From positions 1 to 64,000 of the forward strand of contig NZ_JASISY010000016.1 of assembly GCF_030063365.1 (NCBI RefSeq): a stretch of DNA of 64,000 bases, given 5' to 3'. Each line of letters starts with the position of its first letter. Position 1 is the stretch's first letter. A model generated the notes under the pieces. It was not told the DNA's origin. It saw only the letters and a program-made list of their open reading frames with translations, and did no database searches. The DNA is from Cryobacterium sp. PH29-G1 (GTDB lineage: Bacteria; Actinomycetota; Actinomycetes; Actinomycetales; Microbacteriaceae). Positions 52,298 through 60,808 of this stretch are shown piece after piece. The position numbers were made by a program, and so were the translations under genes.

Positions 52298-54094
52298 CTA
52301 GGCGCGTTGGCCGACGGGCTTATCGGTGAGCCGGCGAAGCACCGCATCGGGGGTGAGCCAGCCCGCCAGTTTCCCCTCGGCATCGACGACGGGGATGCCG
52401 TCGCTCTCGGTCGCGGCCAGCACCGCATCCAGCACGGTATCGAGCGTGACCTCGGGGTGCGCCACCACCGGCACCTCGATCAGATTGCTCAGTGTGATGC
52501 TCGCGGCGTCATCGTCGTTGCCGAGCGCGTCCGAGATAGCAGAGACCGTGACAATCCCGATGAATTCCCCGCTCTGATGCACCACCGGCAGGGCACGCTT
52601 GCCGGTGGCGAGCAGCATCCGTGCGCCCTCGGCGGCAGCAAGCCGCGAACTGACCGGGTCGGGTGCATCGCTCATGACCTCGCGCACCAGCGTTGAATGC
52701 AAGAGGATGCCGCCCGGCCCGCCATCGACGCTCACCCCGCGGCGGCGCAGCTTGAGGGTATAGATCGTGTCCTTGCTGAGCACCCGCGAGACGCCCGTCG
52801 AGATGACGATGGCCAGCAGCAGCGGCAGGATGATGGAGTATTCGCCGGTGAGCTCGAACAGGATGATGGTGGCCGTGATCGGCGCCCGGGTCGCACCGGC
52901 GAAAACCGCTCCCATGCCGACCAGTGCAAAGGTTCCGGTCTGCCCGGCGTAGACGGGAAACAGGGCTCCGGCAGCCTGGCCGAAGGCCGCGCCGAGCATG
53001 GCGCCAATAAACAGGGAGGGCGCGAACACGCCGCCCGATCCGCCGATGCCGATGGTGAGGCTCGTGGCCACGACCTTGCCCACCAACAGCAGCAGCAAGA
53101 AGCCGAAGACGTACCCACCCTGAACTCCCTTTTCCAGCACCGGGTAGCCCACCCCGTACATCTGCGGCAGGGCGAACAGCAGCAGGCCGAGAAAGAGGCC
53201 GCCGACCACCGGGCGCAACCATTCCGGCCCGTGCCAGGCCCAGTTGCACAGGTCTTCGACGGCGTAGAGCACCTTGGTGAAGCCCACTCCGGTGAGCCCG
53301 GCCAGCAGCCCGAGCACCGCGAACAGGGCGAACTGTGACGGGTCAACGATGCTGAACGTGGGCAGGGTGAGAAACGGGTGATCGCCCAAAATGGACCGGC
53401 CCACGATCGAGGCGGTGACCGAGGAGAGCACGACCACACCGAACGACCGCGCGGCGAAATCGCGCAGCAGCAGTTCGAGGGCGAAGAAGACCCCGGCGAT
53501 CGGCGCGTTGAAGGTGGCGGCAATGGCGCCGGCCGCGCCACAGGCGACGAGCGTGCGCAACTGTGATTCCGGCATCCGCACGAAGCGGCCCAGGGTGGAG
53601 CCGAGCGCGGAACCGATCTGCACGATTGGCCCTTCGCGGCCGACCGACCCACCCGAGCCGATGGTGATGGCCGAGGCGAGTGACTTGACGATGGCGACCT
53701 TGCCCGGAATGCGACCCCCGCGTTTGGTGATGGCGTACATGACCTCGGGCACACCGTGGCCGCGGGCCTCGGGGGCGAATTTGTGCACGAGCGGCCCGTA
53801 GAGCAACCCGCCGACCGCCGGGGCGAGAATAACGAACGCACCACCGAGCCAGGGCAGCCAGGGGTGAGCCGGATGCCCCTCCGTAGCCGAGTAGTCGGTT
53901 GTTCCGGTAAAGATCACCGTAGCGGTGGCCACCAGCCAGCGAAAAGCCACCGCGGCCAGACCGACGCCGGCACCGACCACGACCGCCATAATGAGTAGCC
54001 GACCGGAGCCGTGAGTGGCGCGATCGACGAACTCTCGGGCTGACTGCAGCCAGACAAACACTCGTCCCGGTGAAGGCGGAGTGGGCTGCGCCAT
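52298..54094 (-). CDS. clcA: CLC-type chloride channel/transporter with CBS domains
   Basis: A 598-residue CLC protein. The anion-path motifs are present: GHGVPE, GSGGSVGREGPIVQIGSALG (the Glu of GREGP is the gating residue) and GSGGVFAPSLFIGAMLGAAFG. About ten or more helices span residues 35-430. Two CBS domains follow (about 475-530 and 537-595), likely sensing adenine nucleotides. It exchanges Cl- for protons or conducts chloride. The ATG at 54094 has GGAG 5 bases upstream. The divergent MarR gene may regulate it. Confidence 0.9.
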   Translation of the reverse strand: MAQPTPPSPGRVFVWLQSAREFVDRATHGSGRLLIMAVVVGAGVGLAAVAFRWLVATATVIFTGTTDYSATEGHPAHPWLPWLGGAFVILAPAVGGLLYGPLVHKFAPEARGHGVPEVMYAITKRGGRIPGKVAIVKSLASAITIGSGGSVGREGPIVQIGSALGSTLGRFVRMPESQLRTLVACGAAGAIAATFNAPIAGVFFALELLLRDFAARSFGVVVLSSVTASIVGRSILGDHPFLTLPTFSIVDPSQFALFAVLGLLAGLTGVGFTKVLYAVEDLCNWAWHGPEWLRPVVGGLFLGLLLFALPQMYGVGYPVLEKGVQGGYVFGFLLLLLVGKVVATSLTIGIGGSGGVFAPSLFIGAMLGAAFGQAAGALFPVYAGQTGTFALVGMGAVFAGATRAPITATIILFELTGEYSIILPLLLAIVISTGVSRVLSKDTIYTLKLRRRGVSVDGGPGGILLHSTLVREVMSDAPDPVSSRLAAAEGARMLLATGKRALPVVHQSGEFIGIVTVSAISDALGNDDDAASITLSNLIEVPVVAHPEVTLDTVLDAVLAATESDGIPVVDAEGKLAGWLTPDAVLRRLTDKPVGQRA

Positions 54095-54177
54095 CAGGGC
54101 TCCAAAATGTGTAATGTTGCAACTGTTGCATTTATGCAAGAGTTAGGCTATCACCCGTCAGGAACGGAGCTCGACCA
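54095..54177. promoter_or_regulatory. Divergent promoter of CLC and MarR genes with TTGCA dyads
   Basis: TTGCAT-TT-ATGCAA (54126-54139) is a perfect palindrome with a 2-base spacer, and another TTGCA lies 9 bases to the left (54117). MarR proteins bind such sites of 14-18 bases between divergent genes. Confidence 0.5.
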
Positions 54178-54651
54178 ATGGATGCTGCTGCCAGCGCTAA
54201 AACGCGCGCCGCCGACGCCACTCTCGACGCTTCGCGCGCCCTGCTCGGAGTGGTGGCCCGCTCGGTTGTGACGGCCCTGGAAGTGGTCACCCTGCCGCAG
54301 TTTCGGGTGCTCGTCGTGCTCAGCACGGCTGGGCCGACCCGCATGGGCGCGATCGCCGAACGGATGGGCGCGCTGCCCTCCACTTTCAGCCGGTTCATCG
54401 ATCGCATGGTGGCCGGGGGATGGGTGCAACGCGCTTCGAGTCCGGGCAGCCGGCGCGAGGTGCTGCTCGAGCTTACGCCGAGCGGCCGGCGGCTGGTCGA
54501 CGAGGTTACCGAGCGGCGCCGCGAAAAGATCTCCGAGATTCTCGCGGCCCTGACCGCGCAGCAACAGGCCGCGGTCGAACACGCCTTTCGGGCGTTCGCC
54601 GATGCCGCCGGCGAGACACCGCCCGCCGATCTACTGACCCTGGGTCTCTGA
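54178..54651 (+). CDS. MarR-family transcriptional regulator
   Basis: A 157-residue dimeric winged-helix regulator. Helix 1 with a conserved VVTLPQFRVLVVLSTAGPTRMGAIAERMGALPSTFSRFIDRMVAGGWVQRASSPGSRREVLLELTPSGRRLVDEV is the standard MarR layout (about residues 36-110). Ligands are usually phenolics or other small stress molecules. It lies divergently from the CLC gene with a dyad in the 83-bp spacer, so it probably controls itself and the CLC gene. Confidence 0.88.
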   Translation: MDAAASAKTRAADATLDASRALLGVVARSVVTALEVVTLPQFRVLVVLSTAGPTRMGAIAERMGALPSTFSRFIDRMVAGGWVQRASSPGSRREVLLELTPSGRRLVDEVTERRREKISEILAALTAQQQAAVEHAFRAFADAAGETPPADLLTLGL

Positions 54652-54664
54652 CCGGGTTGCTCGA

Positions 54665-55174
54665 CTACCGGTCGTCGGCGCTGGCTTCCTGCGGGCGAAA
54701 GCCGATCAGTGGCAGCTCTTGTACGACTCGGCGGCGCCCTTCGGGAGAGCCGTCGTACTGCCAGCCGAGGAGTCGGCTGAGCACCCGCTGCACGATGCGA
54801 CGGGGGATACCGCTGTGCTTTTCATAGTGTTCGAACACCACCTCGGCCTCATGCAGCCCGAGTTGGCGCATGGAAGGAACATACCGGGCGGTCCCGATCC
54901 AAATCTCCTGCGCCAGCCCGGCTTCAACATTGTGCAGCCATTGTGATTTGGCACCCCACCCGGCCACGACGATGGCCTCCCGTGACGCTCGGTCATAGTG
55001 CACGACTTCCAGGGGAGTCTCGTAGGTCTTCCCTGATTTGCGTCCCCGGTGCACCAGCATGAGAAATCGGTGCCCGAAGAGAAAACCCAGGCGGGCGTGA
55101 AAGAGGTACACGGGCAGGTGAAATAACCGCCGCAGTACTCCGCCGGGCGGCTGCAGAGCGGGCTGTGCAGTCAT
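54665..55174 (-). CDS. Deazaflavin (F420)-dependent nitroreductase family protein
   Basis: A 169-residue protein of the DDN/PNPOx-like fold. The motif VHRGRKSGKTYETPLEVVHY (about residues 41-60) is the phosphate-binding segment of F420 oxidoreductases, and VVAGWGAKSQWLHNVEAG follows. The ATG at 55174 is chosen because AGGAG and GGAAGG lie upstream; an earlier start at 55354 would overlap the next gene's promoter. It probably reduces quinones or other hydride acceptors with reduced F420. Presence of this family supports an actinobacterial origin. Confidence 0.83.
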   Translation of the reverse strand: MTAQPALQPPGGVLRRLFHLPVYLFHARLGFLFGHRFLMLVHRGRKSGKTYETPLEVVHYDRASREAIVVAGWGAKSQWLHNVEAGLAQEIWIGTARYVPSMRQLGLHEAEVVFEHYEKHSGIPRRIVQRVLSRLLGWQYDGSPEGRRRVVQELPLIGFRPQEASADDR

Positions 55175-55324
55175 CCTTCCATACTCCTCCTTCGTCGTGC
55201 GGTTCGGCCGAAAAATGAAACGACAACCTTTCCGACGTTGTGTATTCCAGATCGCAGAACTGTTGTTGGCCCGCGGAATACCTTCAGGTACTAAGCACAT
55301 TCCCCTGACGAAAGGCTCACGCTC

Positions 55325-55783
55325 ATGTCCACTGCACACGCAATTGCGCACCACCCCACCGCCACCTCGGCCACGATCGGCCGGCGCATCCTCGCCGGAG
55401 TTGTGGGTGGATTAGCTGGCGGCGTGGTCTTTGGAATGATGATGGCGATGATGGGGATGCTGACCACCATCGCGTCGATGGCCGGCTCAACTTCTGCCAT
55501 GGTGGGCTTCGCCATGCACCTCATGATCTCCATCATGATCGGCCTGGGGCTCACCGTGCTGTTTGGCAATAGCCTGCTCACCAGCTACGGCCGCGGCGCC
55601 CTCGTTGGCATGGTTTACGGCGCCATCTGGTGGGTTCTCGGACCGCTCGTGATGATGCCCCTGATGCTCGGCATGCCCGTCTTCAGCATGGATATGACCA
55701 CCGTGTTGTCGCTGATGGGACACCTGATCTTCGGGGTTATTCTGGGACTAGTCGCCGTGCGCGTGCTCAAGGGCCGTGCGTGA
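55325..55783 (+). CDS. Methionine-rich four-helix membrane protein
   Basis: A 152-residue membrane protein with four helices and more than 20 Met residues, many in runs such as VFGMMMAMMGMLTT, MHLMISIMIG and GPLVMMPLMLGMPVFSMDM. Two His lie near the N-terminus and a MHL is in helix 2. Met-rich helices are common in copper-handling proteins, but this is no proof. It is close to, and may be co-transcribed with, the Crp/Fnr regulator, whose ORF overlaps its end if the upstream GTG is used. Confidence 0.6.
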   Translation: MSTAHAIAHHPTATSATIGRRILAGVVGGLAGGVVFGMMMAMMGMLTTIASMAGSTSAMVGFAMHLMISIMIGLGLTVLFGNSLLTSYGRGALVGMVYGAIWWVLGPLVMMPLMLGMPVFSMDMTTVLSLMGHLIFGVILGLVAVRVLKGRA

Positions 55784-55862
55784 CGATTGCGGTGACACGC
55801 TCAGCGCGGCCCCGACCGGGGACACTCGCCCGTGGTCGCCGCACGTACGAGAGGTCAACCCG

Positions 55863-56564
55863 TTGACAGCCACACCCGCCGAACCGTTTAGCTGCCTCAC
55901 CGAGGTGGAACTGTTTGCGGACCTCTCGCCGGCTGAGATCGCGGCGATGGATCTGATGACCCCGGCCCACCTGTTTCGGGCCGGGGAGTTTGTCTTCAGC
56001 CAAAGCCAGCCGGTGACGGCGCTGTTTATTCTCAAATCCGGCCGGGTGCGCGTCTTTCGCGTGACCGAAGACGGCAAAGCCCTCACCATGGCCATTCTGG
56101 AACCCGGCGCGGTATTTGGTGAGATGCTCCTGGTCGGGCAGCGGATGTATGACAACTACGCCGAGGCCATCGAAGACGCCGCGATCTGCCAGCTCAGCGT
56201 CGCCGAGGTGGAGCAGTATTTTCTCTCCGACCCGCGCATCGCCGTGCGTATCTCGCGGCTGCTCGGTGACCAGGTGGCCCGGCTCGAGGAACGCCTCACC
56301 GACTTGGCGCTCCGTCCCCTGGCGGCACGGGTGGCCAGTACCCTGCTCAAGCTCGCCGAAGCGGCGCCTCCGCCCCGGTTCGGTCATGCCTTCGTCGTGC
56401 GGCTCACCCACGAGCAGCTGGCCGGACTGCTCGGCGCCACCCGGGAATCGACCAGCAAAACGATGGCCGACTTCGCCGCCCGCAGTCTGATTCGGCAGGG
56501 TCGGGGCCGCATCATCATTCAGGACACCGCAGCCCTGCACGAGGTTGCCCGAAAGACGGCATGA
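55863..56564 (+). CDS. Crp/Fnr-family transcriptional regulator
   Basis: A 233-residue regulator with a cyclic-nucleotide-type beta-roll (about residues 20-120, AGEFVFSQSQPVTALFILKSGRVRVFRVTEDGKALTMAILEPGAVFGEMLL) and a C-terminal helix-turn-helix (LTHEQLAGLLGATRESTSKTMADFAARSLI, about 180-210). No Fnr-type iron-sulfur Cys cluster is seen. TTG at 55863 with AGAGG 8 bases upstream gives the usual length; a GTG at 55776 that overlaps the upstream membrane gene by 8 bases is the alternative. It may regulate the Met-rich gene; the ligand is unknown. Confidence 0.85.
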   Translation: MTATPAEPFSCLTEVELFADLSPAEIAAMDLMTPAHLFRAGEFVFSQSQPVTALFILKSGRVRVFRVTEDGKALTMAILEPGAVFGEMLLVGQRMYDNYAEAIEDAAICQLSVAEVEQYFLSDPRIAVRISRLLGDQVARLEERLTDLALRPLAARVASTLLKLAEAAPPPRFGHAFVVRLTHEQLAGLLGATRESTSKTMADFAARSLIRQGRGRIIIQDTAALHEVARKTA

Positions 56565-56653
56565 TCGCCGGCCCGTATCGTCACTTACCGTGACGTCACC
56601 TTTCGTGCCAAGCTGGCCACCCTGGTGATCCCACCCACCGCAGAGGACCGGCA

Positions 56654-57325
56654 ATGACCAATCGCACCCCGACCGTGATCGTTTTCGACGTCAACGAGAC
56701 CCTCTCCGATATGTCGCCCCTGAGGGAGCGTTTCGTCGAGGTCGGCGCCCCGGCCACCCTGGCTCAGGCCTGGTTCGCTGCGCTGCTGCGGGATGGTTTC
56801 GCGCTCGCTGCCGCCGGTGGGGCCGCGAAATTCTCGGTGATCGGCCCGCACCTGTTGCGACAGATGCTGCCTGCCGGGGAGCTCACTGGCAGCCTCGACG
56901 ATGCCGTGAACCATATTATGGCGGGCTTCGCGGCGCTGGACCTGCACCCGGATATCGCCGACGGCATCCGCTTGTTGAAAGAGGCGAAAATTCGCCCGGT
57001 GACTCTCTCTAACGGGTCTGCCGAGGTGGCGCGCACCCTGCTCACCCGGGCAGGCCTTGTGGGGGAGTTCGAGGCTTTGCTCACGGTGGAGGACGCTCCC
57101 GGTTGGAAACCGGTGCGCGCGGCGTACGAATACGCGGCGGATGCCTGCGGCGTGCGGCCCGCCGACATGCTGCTGATCGCCGTGCACCCCTGGGATATTC
57201 ACGGTGCCGCCCAGGCGGGCCTGCGCACCGGCTGGTTGAACCGCCTGAATGAGACGTATCCGCCCTACTTCGAAGCCCCGACCTACACGGCCGCCACCCT
57301 GAGCGCCCTCGTCGCCCAGCTCTAA
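56654..57325 (+). CDS. HAD-superfamily hydrolase, haloacid dehalogenase type II-like
   Basis: A 223-residue HAD enzyme. The nucleophilic Asp is in IVFDVNETL (D12). Motif II Thr/Ser is in VTLSNGSAEVART, motif III Lys is in GWKP, and motif IV is in AVHPWDIHGAAQAGLRTGWLNR. These are the features of type II 2-haloacid dehalogenases, which also include phosphatases. The ATG lies after GAGGACCGGCA. A stand-alone gene. Confidence 0.87.
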   Translation: MTNRTPTVIVFDVNETLSDMSPLRERFVEVGAPATLAQAWFAALLRDGFALAAAGGAAKFSVIGPHLLRQMLPAGELTGSLDDAVNHIMAGFAALDLHPDIADGIRLLKEAKIRPVTLSNGSAEVARTLLTRAGLVGEFEALLTVEDAPGWKPVRAAYEYAADACGVRPADMLLIAVHPWDIHGAAQAGLRTGWLNRLNETYPPYFEAPTYTAATLSALVAQL

Positions 57326-57351
57326 CCCGCGCGCTACTGGTCCGCGCGGAC

Positions 57352-57458
57352 GGATCGGTGCACGTAACCTCGGCGAAATTTACGACACTCCGTGTTTCGG
57401 CGCTGCCAATTGCGGCGTGTTGCAGAAATGTCCGAGTTTGAGTATCGAAACGGATGCC
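57352..57458 (+). repeat. 107-bp direct repeat, left copy
   Basis: The unit begins GGATCGGTGCACGTAACC and ends TATCGAAACGGATGCC. A second copy at 58470-58576 differs at only two positions. The 1011 bp between the copies carry one membrane-protein gene. The left copy lies in the spacer after the HAD gene. Confidence 0.9.
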
Positions 57459-57544
57459 GCGGCTCGGCTCAGGCCGGCCGTGCGAGACGTCCCCACAGCG
57501 GCGATGAGAAGTTCGATCTGATGGCTACCGACTGTTTGACGTGG

Positions 57545-58450
57545 TCAGAGGATAAATATCACAAGCAGGATGGGGTAGGTAATGAGGAGACTTTTGCCGG
57601 TGAGAACATAAATCGTTCCCATGACCAGGGACAGAGCGACGCCGTAGATCCCAGTAGAGGGGTCCTGGGTGAGGAAGTGAACCAGGCCCCAAGTCATGGC
57701 CAGCATGATCCCGCCCCAGGGGATCCACTCCGGTTGAAACCACCGGTCGCCCGCCCGCTGTCCAAATCCAATGATCAAGACAATGACGACTAGTTCGGCG
57801 AAGTAGTAGGCGACTTGCACCAGCCAAGCCACTGTCCCCGCGTCGCCGAAGCGTTCCGCGAGTGTAGTGTGCTCTGCGAAGGGGGGAAGCACGCCTCCCC
57901 GAAGCACCCATTGGGCGACCAACGTGACGATAACCAGGGTGGCAACAGTCGACCATCGTGCGGCGCCGATTGGGGCTTCTGAATCAGCGCGCAGCTTGAA
58001 ATCGGTACGCCGCCGCGCCCACGCCGTTAAGCCGATTGCACCGCCCGCCCAGACAAAGATAGTGAGCGACCAGTGCACGATCTGCGCGAGCAGACTATCT
58101 GCGCGAATTCCGAGTACCGGTTCGACGGCAAGAAGCACCAGCTCAAGCCCAACGAGCGCGAACGCGTAAAGCGCGAGGTATAGGTACATTTGCGGCCGCG
58201 TCGGGGTATGAGCCGTATCGGGCTGTTCGCTTCGAGCTCGAGCACTCACCCGTACTCCGCGTTTCCGAAAAACGATCGGGTACATCGTCGCCGACAGCAC
58301 AGCGGCGATTGCACCAGCGGTAGCGCCGACAGCCCAGGAGTTGGTCATCCAATGCGCCAGCAGTATGACCAGCGTCGTTCCACCCCCGACGGCAACGAGA
58401 AATACAGTTATCCGCGCAGATGTGATTGTGGCTGTGCGGTGTGGAGACAT
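57545..58450 (-). CDS. CPBP-like polytopic membrane protein within direct repeats
   Basis: A 301-residue protein with eight hydrophobic helices. The C-terminal part (GGIMLAMTWGLVHFL, then GVALSLVMGTIYVLTGKSLLI) has the layout of CPBP intramembrane proteases, including a WxxxH that resembles FxxxH. However, the EExxxR motif is reduced to AELVV and the last His/Asn motif is missing, so protease activity is doubtful. GAGG lies 4 bases before the ATG at 58450. The gene is the only one between the two 107-bp repeats. It may be a passenger of a duplicated or inserted segment. Confidence 0.6.
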   Translation of the reverse strand: MSPHRTATITSARITVFLVAVGGGTTLVILLAHWMTNSWAVGATAGAIAAVLSATMYPIVFRKRGVRVSARARSEQPDTAHTPTRPQMYLYLALYAFALVGLELVLLAVEPVLGIRADSLLAQIVHWSLTIFVWAGGAIGLTAWARRRTDFKLRADSEAPIGAARWSTVATLVIVTLVAQWVLRGGVLPPFAEHTTLAERFGDAGTVAWLVQVAYYFAELVVIVLIIGFGQRAGDRWFQPEWIPWGGIMLAMTWGLVHFLTQDPSTGIYGVALSLVMGTIYVLTGKSLLITYPILLVIFIL

Positions 58451-58469
58451 GAGCCTCACGCTACGCGAT

Positions 58470-58576
58470 GGATCGGTGCACGTAACCTCGGCGGAATTTA
58501 CGACACTCCGTGTTTCGGCGCTGCCAATTGCGGCGTGTTGCAGAAATGTCCGAGTTTGCGTATCGAAACGGATGCC
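58470..58576 (+). repeat. 107-bp direct repeat, right copy
   Basis: Same unit as 57352-57458 with two substitutions (A/G and A/C), starting 20 bases from the start codon of the membrane gene. It thus supplies part of the promoter region of that gene. Confidence 0.9.
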
Positions 58577-58692
58577 TACTCCGACACCGCTCCCCGCCAC
58601 AAGGCCCCGGCCTACCGAACCCCCGATACCGCTCCAGAGGGCTCTGCTGGCGGGCCGCCGGCGCAATGTCGTTCACAGTTTGCTCTCAGCTA

Positions 58693-58711
58693 TTAGGTAT
58701 GGCTATCCTAA
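58693..58711 (+). promoter_or_regulatory. DtxR/IdeR iron box
   Basis: TTAGGTATGGCTATCCTAA is a 19-bp inverted repeat that matches the DtxR/IdeR operator consensus (TTAGGTTAGCCTAACCTAA) at most positions, 34 bases before the siderophore-binding gene. Iron-loaded regulator would repress the operon. Confidence 0.9.
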
Positions 58712-58745
58712 GTAAGCCCACCCTTCCCTCCTTGAACGGAGCACC

Positions 58746-59723
58746 GTGTCAGTCCCCGCACCACGTACACAGAACCCTAAAATCGCGAAGCGATCCGCCT
58801 TTGCCGTGGCCGCAGCCGCCACCCTGGCCCTCCTCGTTTCGGGATGCACCTCGGCCGAGCCGGCACCCGCAGCGGTAGAAACCGCCGAGGTCACCGTGTC
58901 TCACGCCCAGGGGGAGACCACCGTACCGGTCAACCCGACCCGGGTGCTGACCTTCGACATCGCCGCCCTGACCACGCTCGATGCCCTCGGAGTGGACGTA
59001 CTCGGAGTACCCAAAGCCAACCTGCCCGGCGAGCTCGAGAAGTTCAACACCGACGCGTACGAGAACATCGGCACCCTGTTCGAGCCCGACTACGAAGCCG
59101 TCAACGCCGCCAATCCCGACCTCATCATCGTGGCCGGGCGCTCCGCCGCGGTCTATCCCGAGCTGAGCAAAATCGCGCCCACGATTGACCTCTCCAACGA
59201 CGCGGCTGACTTTGCGGCCTCCGTCATCGCCGGGGCAGAGACGCTTGGCACGATCTTCGACAAGGAGGCGGAGGTGGCCGCGATGGTCGATTCGCTCGAC
59301 GCCTCCGTTGCCGAGGTCACCGCCCTGGCTAAAGACGCCGGCACCGCCCTCATCGTGATGACCAATGCCGGTGAGATCAGCGCCTTCGGCCCCGGGTCGC
59401 GCTTTGGTTTTCTGCACGACAGCCTCGGGGTGACCCCCGCCGTCGCCGATGTTGAGGCCGCCACCCATGGCGAGGCCGTCTCCTTCGAGTTCTTGCTGGA
59501 GACCGACCCCGACTGGCTGTTCGTCGTTGACCGTGACTCCGCGATCGCCAGCGGCACCGGTAACGCCCACGAGGTTCTCGACAACGCCATCGTGCACGAG
59601 ACCTCCGCGTGGCAGAACGACCAGATCGTCTACGTCGACCCAGTGGCCTGGTACATCGTCAACGGTGGCCTCAGCAACCTGCAGAACATGACCGACGAGG
59701 TCGCCACCGCACTGGCTCCGTGA
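58746..59723 (+). CDS. Iron-siderophore ABC transporter substrate-binding lipoprotein
   Basis: A 325-residue receptor of the FecB/periplasmic-binding class III type. The lipobox is VSGC (Cys34). The N-domain has TRVLTFDIAALTTLDALGVDVLGV, then LFEPDYEAVNAANPDLIIVAGR, and the helical backbone links to the C-domain, which ends GGLSNLQNMTDEV. It binds an Fe-siderophore outside the membrane. The start is GTG after GGAG; the iron box is just upstream. Overlaps the permease gene by 4 bases (GTGA). Confidence 0.9.
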   Translation: MSVPAPRTQNPKIAKRSAFAVAAAATLALLVSGCTSAEPAPAAVETAEVTVSHAQGETTVPVNPTRVLTFDIAALTTLDALGVDVLGVPKANLPGELEKFNTDAYENIGTLFEPDYEAVNAANPDLIIVAGRSAAVYPELSKIAPTIDLSNDAADFAASVIAGAETLGTIFDKEAEVAAMVDSLDASVAEVTALAKDAGTALIVMTNAGEISAFGPGSRFGFLHDSLGVTPAVADVEAATHGEAVSFEFLLETDPDWLFVVDRDSAIASGTGNAHEVLDNAIVHETSAWQNDQIVYVDPVAWYIVNGGLSNLQNMTDEVATALAP

Positions 59724-60808
59724 CCGCGACAGGCTCGGCGGCGGTGAAAACAGCGATGACTTCGGCCACGCAAGCGAAAGCATCCGCACGGGTGGCGACG
59801 AACGCACCCCCATCGCCCGCCGCCACCCCGCACCCCGGTCGGCGCCGCGTCGCGCTCGCCGCAGCGATTGGCGCCGTGCTGGCGCTCGCCGCGGTGAGTC
59901 TCTTCGTGGGAGTCAGCGATGTCACCCCGCTGAGCCTGTTTCAAGCGGATACCGACAGTCACGCCCTGCAGGTGTTCCTCCTGAGCCGGGTGCCGCGCAC
60001 CGTGGCCATCGTGCTCGCCGGATCGGCGATGGCCATCTGCGGGCTCGTCATGCAGATGCTCGTGCGCAACCGCTTCGTGGAACCCTCCACGATCGGCACC
60101 ACCGAGGCCGCCGGCCTGGGCCTGCTCACCGTGACGATTCTGGCGCCCGGCATGCCCCTGATCGGCAAAATGCTCGTCGCATCGGTCTTCGCGCTCGCCT
60201 CGACGCTGGTGTTCGTGCGCATCCTGCGCGCGCTGCCGCTGCGCTCGGTGGTGTTGGTTCCGGTCGTCGGCCTGATGCTCTCCGGCGTCATCGCCTCGGT
60301 CTCCACCTATGTCGCCTTCGACCACGACCTCATGCAGACCCTCTCGGCGTGGCTGACCGGCGACTTCTCCGGCGTCATCGCCGGGCGCTACGAACTGCTC
60401 TGGATCGTCGCCGCCCTCACCGTGGCCATCTATATCGCCGGCGACCGCTTCACGGTGGCCGGCCTTGGCGAACAATTCACCACCAACCTCGGGCTGAACT
60501 ACCGGCGCACCCTCGCGATCGGGCTCATCCTGGTGTCGATCGTCACCTCCGTGGTGGTCGTGGTGGTCGGCGCCCTGCCCTTCCTCGGCCTGGTCGTGCC
60601 CAACGTCGTCAGCCTCGCCATGGGCGACAACCTCCGCCGGTCTTTGCCGTGGGTGGCGGTGCTGGGGGCCGGATTCGTGTTGGTGTGCGACATCGTGGGG
60701 CGCGTCATCCGCTTTCCCTACGAAATTCCCATTGGGGTCGTGGTGGGCGTCGTCGGCGCCGCACTGTTTCTCTTTTTGCTGCTGAGAAAGCGGGCCCGCG
60801 TTGGCTGA
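59720..60808 (+). CDS. Iron-siderophore ABC transporter permease (FecCD family)
   Basis: A permease of up to 362 residues with about 9-10 helices. FecCD markers are LSRVPRTVAIVLAGSAMAICGLVMQMLVRN (residues about 122-150) and LPFLGLVVPNVVSLAMGDNLRRSLPWVAVLGAGFVLVCDIVGR near the end, where the coupling helix contacts the ATPase. The GTG at 59720 overlaps the previous stop. GTG at 59747 or ATG at 59756 are alternatives, because the first 35 residues are low in hydrophobicity. It forms the pore with the next gene product. Confidence 0.88.
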   Translation: MTATGSAAVKTAMTSATQAKASARVATNAPPSPAATPHPGRRRVALAAAIGAVLALAAVSLFVGVSDVTPLSLFQADTDSHALQVFLLSRVPRTVAIVLAGSAMAICGLVMQMLVRNRFVEPSTIGTTEAAGLGLLTVTILAPGMPLIGKMLVASVFALASTLVFVRILRALPLRSVVLVPVVGLMLSGVIASVSTYVAFDHDLMQTLSAWLTGDFSGVIAGRYELLWIVAALTVAIYIAGDRFTVAGLGEQFTTNLGLNYRRTLAIGLILVSIVTSVVVVVVGALPFLGLVVPNVVSLAMGDNLRRSLPWVAVLGAGFVLVCDIVGRVIRFPYEIPIGVVVGVVGAALFLFLLLRKRARVG

